Shown here one piece after another: positions 61,250 through 64,000 of a stretch of 64,000 nucleotides of DNA. Position numbers and translations under genes: made by a program. The stretch comes from an uncultured Eubacteriales bacterium (GTDB lineage: Bacteria; Bacillota; Clostridia; Oscillospirales; Acutalibacteraceae), in the NCBI GenBank assembly GCA_934446475.1, contig CAKSEH010000001.1, forward strand, positions 124,001 through 188,000, given 5' to 3'. The notes beneath the pieces are model-generated. The model saw nothing but the letters and a program-made list of their open reading frames with translations, did not search any database and had not been told where the DNA came from. Positions within the stretch are counted from its first letter, which is position 1; each line of letters begins with the position of its first letter.

Positions 61250-61777
61250 TTACTCTCCGACAAGACTTTTTTCAAGACAAACGAGATTCACACCCTTGAT
61301 ACCGTGAAAATCACATTTTACTATACCGGCTTCTCGGTAACCACGTTTCTTATAAAAAGCTCTTGCGGGCAGATTAGTTGCATTTGTATCCATTCTTAAA
61401 TATAAACGGCTGAGTTTTTTTGCACATTCCTCATAAAACTTAACAAACTCGGTTCCAGCTCCCCTTCCCTTATAGATCGGGTCTACGGCGAGAGTGTGAA
61501 GTACCAGGATTTTATCGTCAGGTATATCCTTAAACTGCCAATCGGCGAACCGATATTCATAAACCTGCTCACCGTCTATTTTTGCGGTTGCCGTAACCTC
61601 ACCGTCAGATTCAAGCACAAAAAGCGTCCCTTTTTTAAGTGCTTCTTCGGCTGTTTCTCTCGTCGGATAAATTCCGCTTATCCAACCGACGGTAGAGGCT
61701 GCATCTTTCGCATTGATAGTGCGCTCGTATATTTCCGTTACTCTTTGAATGTCTCTTTCTGTTGCCTTCCTTATCAT
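61250..61777 (-). CDS. GNAT-family N-acetyltransferase
   Basis: 175 residues with the acetyl-CoA-binding motif A as VDPIYKGRGAGTEFVKFYEE, and motif B with AFYKKRGYREAGI. The N-terminus MIRKATERDIQRVTEIYE is typical. The substrate (an amine of a small molecule or protein) cannot be inferred. Confidence 0.9.
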   Translation of the reverse strand: MIRKATERDIQRVTEIYERTINAKDAASTVGWISGIYPTRETAEEALKKGTLFVLESDGEVTATAKIDGEQVYEYRFADWQFKDIPDDKILVLHTLAVDPIYKGRGAGTEFVKFYEECAKKLSRLYLRMDTNATNLPARAFYKKRGYREAGIVKCDFHGIKGVNLVCLEKSLVGE

Positions 61778-61835
61778 AAAATCACTCCGAATAATTCACA
61801 ATGTAAAATTATAAAAATTGAATTATTGTTGTTTT

Positions 61836-61870
61836 CGGCAAGCGAGAATCAAATCCGCCACGCCTTACCA
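61836..61870 (-). other. Degenerate tRNA-like remnant
   Basis: On the minus strand TGGTAAGGCG resembles a tRNA D-arm. It is followed directly by GCGGA-TTTGATT-CTCGC, which resembles a T-arm with a changed invariant pair and T-loop base, and then TTGCCGA as a possible acceptor strand. The anticodon arm is missing, so this is at best a deleted tRNA relic. Confidence 0.3.
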
Positions 61871-61896
61871 AAGTATAACATAAAATTCTTAAAAAT

Positions 61897-61935
61897 AAAA
61901 GAGCTGTTTCGTCAAAAAACGAAACGGCTCTTTTA
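61897..61935 (-). terminator. Terminator after spoIIID
   Basis: AAAAGAGCTGTTTCGT (61897-61912) pairs with ACGAAACGGCTCTTTT (61919-61934) with one G-T pair. T-rich tails flank it; it lies 7 nt after the spoIIID stop. Confidence 0.85.
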
Positions 61936-61941
61936 AGTTTT

Positions 61942-62190
61942 TTATAAACCCTTGTATTTTTTTCTTGTCGCAAGTCCGCCCCTGATGTGCCGCTCCTGTT
62001 TGTTTTTCTCAAGCACTTTTTTAACTTCTTTGTAAAGTTGCGGGTCACTGTGCATTAAACGCTCAGTAACATCTTTATGTACGGTGGATTTGCTGATTTT
62101 AAAAACCTTTGCCGCAGCCCTTACCGTAGCGCCCGTTTCAAGAATATATTCACCAAGCACTACTGCCCTGTCAAGAACCGTATCTCTCAT
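61942..62190 (-). CDS. spoIIID: Sporulation transcriptional regulator SpoIIID
   Basis: SpoIIID acts in the mother cell during sporulation to switch the sigma-E regulon. The 82-residue protein matches the family along its whole length: RAVVLGEYILETGATVRAAA, the helix-turn-helix FKISKSTVHKDVTERL, and the basic C-terminal HIRGGLATRKKYKG. This is strong evidence that the organism sporulates, in spite of the broken gerA. It is a single-gene unit between a terminator and the divergent radC. Confidence 0.95.
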   Translation of the reverse strand: MRDTVLDRAVVLGEYILETGATVRAAAKVFKISKSTVHKDVTERLMHSDPQLYKEVKKVLEKNKQERHIRGGLATRKKYKGL

Positions 62191-62293
62191 ACAATCAACT
62201 CCTAAAACGACTATTTGATTATATGAAAAATAACCCGTATGTATGCTTTTTTATCAAAACTCGGTTTTTTCCTTTTTATAATGGAAATTATTG

Positions 62294-62322
62294 TTGATTT
62301 TCGCCGGAATATTTAGTATAAT
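62294..62322 (+). promoter_or_regulatory. Promoter of radC
   Basis: TTGATT (62294-62299) and TATAAT (62317-62322) are 17 nt apart. The predicted transcription start lies only about 5 nt before the only usable ATG (62334), so the message would be leaderless or nearly so. Confidence 0.55.
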
Positions 62323-62333
62323 AATGCGGTAAA

Positions 62334-63059
62334 ATGCCACTTGGGGGAGCGATAGTCACGGGTAATAACACAAATTGTCATACAGGTCACAGAAAACGGG
62401 TTCGTGACGAATTTATAGCAAAAGGTTTTGATAAAAACACGCCGCCGCACAAGATACTTGAAATGTTGCTCTTTTACTCTGTTCCTCAGGTTGACACTAA
62501 TATTACAGCGCATAATTTAATAAACAGGTTTAAAAGTTTAAACGGTGTCTTTTCCGCCGATATAAATGATCTTAAAAGCGTTGCCGGTATCGGAGAAAAC
62601 TCAGCGGTTCTTATAAAGTTGGTTTCAAGTATTATGAACGTCTGTGCCTGCGAAAAAAACAGGATGGTTGTTGATTTTGCTACTACCGACGATATCGGCG
62701 AGTATTTGCTCAGAGAATATATCGGTATCAATGTTGAAAAATTAGGTGTTTTGTGCATAGACACTATCGGCAGGAAGTTAGACTTTGAATTCGTTGCGGA
62801 AGGCAATATTACGGCGGTCGGCATTTCATCGAGGGATATTATAAGGGTTGCCGTAAACGCAGGAGCAACAAATGTCGTTTTGTGCCATAATCATCCGAAC
62901 GGTGTTGCTCTTCCGAGTAATGCGGATGAGGAAGTCACCAAGTTTTTAGCGGATACTTTGTCTCCTGTCGGAATAAGGATACTCGACCACATAATTATTT
63001 CGGGAAACGATTATATTTCAATGGCTCAAAGCCAAAATTACTCATACATTTTTGAATAG
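62334..63059 (+). CDS. radC: RadC/JAB-domain protein
   Basis: 241 residues. A helix-hairpin-helix-like N-terminal part (LKSVAGIGENSAVLIKL) precedes the JAB/MPN metal-binding domain with LCHNHPNGVALPSNAD and the upstream Glu. The N-terminal start is uncertain: in this frame ATG at 62334 is the only canonical start, but its ribosome-binding site is poor. Despite the name, a DNA repair role is not proven for the family. Confidence 0.88.
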   Translation: MPLGGAIVTGNNTNCHTGHRKRVRDEFIAKGFDKNTPPHKILEMLLFYSVPQVDTNITAHNLINRFKSLNGVFSADINDLKSVAGIGENSAVLIKLVSSIMNVCACEKNRMVVDFATTDDIGEYLLREYIGINVEKLGVLCIDTIGRKLDFEFVAEGNITAVGISSRDIIRVAVNAGATNVVLCHNHPNGVALPSNADEEVTKFLADTLSPVGIRILDHIIISGNDYISMAQSQNYSYIFE

Positions 63060-63074
63060 GTTGGTGAACGGGGT

Positions 63075-63632
63075 ATGAGGAAAAGCAACGTTGCGAATAT
63101 TATAACCTCTTTGAGGATAGTCGGTGCCGCAGCGCTTTTCTTTTTCAAACTTAAAAGTATTCATTTTTTAGTGATTTATTCTCTTTGCGGACTAAGCGAT
63201 GTGCTTGACGGCACGGTAGCAAGAGCTATGCATATCCAAAGCGACGACGGCGCAAGACTTGACAGTATTGCAGACCTGATTTTTTATTGCGTAATGCTTA
63301 TTAAGGTTATTCCCGCACTCTGGGGAAATGTTTCCGCATTCGTATGGATATTTGCAGGAGTTGTGATAGCGTTAAGGTGCGCAGCGTATATAACGGCTGC
63401 CGCTAAATACCGCCTTTTTGCTTCTGTTCATACATATTTAAATAAACTCACAGGGCTTGCGGTTTTTATTTTGCCGTATCTTATGGCTGTAACCGAACGC
63501 CACACGCTTATATGCATAACGGTTTGCTCAATAGGATTTGCAGCCTCTCTTGAGGAACTGCTTATACATATAGTTTCCGAAAACTATTCACAGTCAAATA
63601 AAATGTTGATAACTGCAATAAAGAACAGATAA
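63075..63632 (+). CDS. CDP-alcohol phosphatidyltransferase family protein
   Basis: 185 residues, six membrane helices, and the complete CDP-alcohol signature: in SDVLDGTVARAMHIQSDDG and DSIAD the pattern DGx2ARx8Gx3Dx3D is met. It should make phosphatidylglycerophosphate or a related phospholipid. Lgt, at 16649, depends on phosphatidylglycerol. The specific head group cannot be determined. It lies 15 nt after radC. Confidence 0.9.
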   Translation: MRKSNVANIITSLRIVGAAALFFFKLKSIHFLVIYSLCGLSDVLDGTVARAMHIQSDDGARLDSIADLIFYCVMLIKVIPALWGNVSAFVWIFAGVVIALRCAAYITAAAKYRLFASVHTYLNKLTGLAVFILPYLMAVTERHTLICITVCSIGFAASLEELLIHIVSENYSQSNKMLITAIKNR

Positions 63633-63668
63633 CGAAGAAATAAAGAGCTTCGTTATCTGTTCTTTTTT
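63623..63668. terminator. Bidirectional terminator
   Basis: GAACAGATAACGAAG (63623-63637) pairs perfectly with CTTCGTTATCTGTTC (63648-63662), followed by TTTTTT. The left arm includes the stop codon of the phosphatidyltransferase gene. Confidence 0.85.
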
Positions 63669-64000
63669 ATTTACGAAAACAGATTTTATATACAATAAGG
63701 TAAGACACCAAAGCAAGCAGACAACCTATTATAACGTCAAGCAGTGAATGTTGCTTTACAAATACCGTTGAAGCACATATCAGCACCATTAAAACAGCCG
63801 AGGTTATCCGCAGGCCTGTTTTTTTTCGCATAAATTCGGGCGAAAACATTGTAAGGTGAATAACCAACGCCTCAAAGCAATGAAGACTCGGGCATGCATT
63901 AACGGGATTATCGCTTGAATAAATGATATTGCAGATAAAGGTAAAAACCCCCTTAACCTCAATGCTTTCCGGTCTTATCCCATAGACAGAAGTAGGATAA
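63667..64000 (-). CDS. PAP2-superfamily phosphatase, C-terminal part (5' end outside window)
   Basis: The minus-strand frame is open from the window edge to the stop at 63667 (110 codons seen). The second phosphatase motif is visible as NACPSLHCFEAL (PSLH), and the third as FVKQHSLLDVIIG with the catalytic His and Asp, between two membrane helices; the rest is hydrophobic. This is the usual order of a type 2 phosphatidic-acid phosphatase or undecaprenyl-pyrophosphatase-like enzyme. The N-terminal half with motif 1 is not seen. Confidence 0.82.
   Translation of the reverse strand, partial: YPTSVYGIRPESIEVKGVFTFICNIIYSSDNPVNACPSLHCFEALVIHLTMFSPEFMRKKTGLRITSAVLMVLICASTVFVKQHSLLDVIIGCLLALVSYLIVYKICFRK

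Overview
The window looks like a chromosome segment of an anaerobic, spore-forming member of the Clostridia, probably close to the Oscillospirales/Ruminococcaceae. I infer this from gene content, not from a database search: SpoIIID, a YtvI-like protein, a (broken) GerA-family germinant receptor, GluRS next to GlnRS, RNase Y, a clostridial MocR/pyridoxal-kinase/ECF vitamin B6 locus, frequent TTG and GTG starts with strong Shine-Dalgarno sites, and AT-rich intergenic DNA with classic TTGACA/TATAAT promoters. There is no rRNA, CRISPR array or recognisable prophage. One intact tRNA (Thr, GGT) is present.

Layout. 1-2074: the 5' part of a large surface lipoprotein (TIG-like domains, then a pectate-lyase-like beta-helix), cut by the window edge. 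2289-3899: rsmD, coaD and a small coiled-coil protein. 3968-14189: a mosaic. A GerA-type spore-germination gene is split into a 5' piece (3968-4410) and a 3' piece (13545-14189) about 9.1 kb apart. Inside the split lie two pieces of an IS256-family transposase on the minus strand, the C-terminal piece at the left (4416-4550) and the N-terminal piece at the right (12868-13482). Between those pieces sits a seven-gene uronate/sugar operon with a divergent AraC regulator. The simplest history is nested: an IS256 element in gerA, then the sugar locus inside the IS. 14227-20098: tRNA-Thr, a HAD phosphatase, a membrane protein, folD, lgt and a pair of M16 peptidases. 20221-24859: nrdR, gltX, glnS and a Nif3-like gene.

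24955-34809: a sialidase-like beta-propeller fused to an AraC DNA-binding domain, a GntR/ABC-transporter operon, rny, and a DHHW/MBOAT O-acylation pair. 34992-46852: ytvI-like, pyk, tspO, gap, an orphan gene, two flavoproteins, a phosphatase, a MocR regulator divergent from pdxK and an ECF S-component, and a radical SAM gene. 46907-52420: membrane proteins, including an MMPL/RND transporter with its heptad-repeat partner. 52619-59285: a complete F-type ATP synthase operon. Its c subunit carries the two-carboxylate Na+-type ion site, and its epsilon subunit lacks the C-terminal helical domain. 59311-64000: TetR regulator, GT8 glycosyltransferase, PAS protein, GNAT acetyltransferase, spoIIID, radC, a CDP-alcohol phosphatidyltransferase and a partial PAP2 phosphatase.

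How the genes work together. The uronate locus should convert glucuronate (or galacturonate) to 2-keto-3-deoxygluconate through UxaC, an SDR mannonate oxidoreductase and UxuA. Its paired Gfo/Idh/MocA oxidoreductases and paired xylose-isomerase-like TIM barrels suggest that an upstream step may release the uronate from a glycoside by oxidation and elimination; this is inference. The KDG kinase and aldolase are not in the window. The most unusual items are the nested gerA/IS256/uronate structure, the propeller-AraC fusion, and the Na+-type c ring with a short epsilon subunit.
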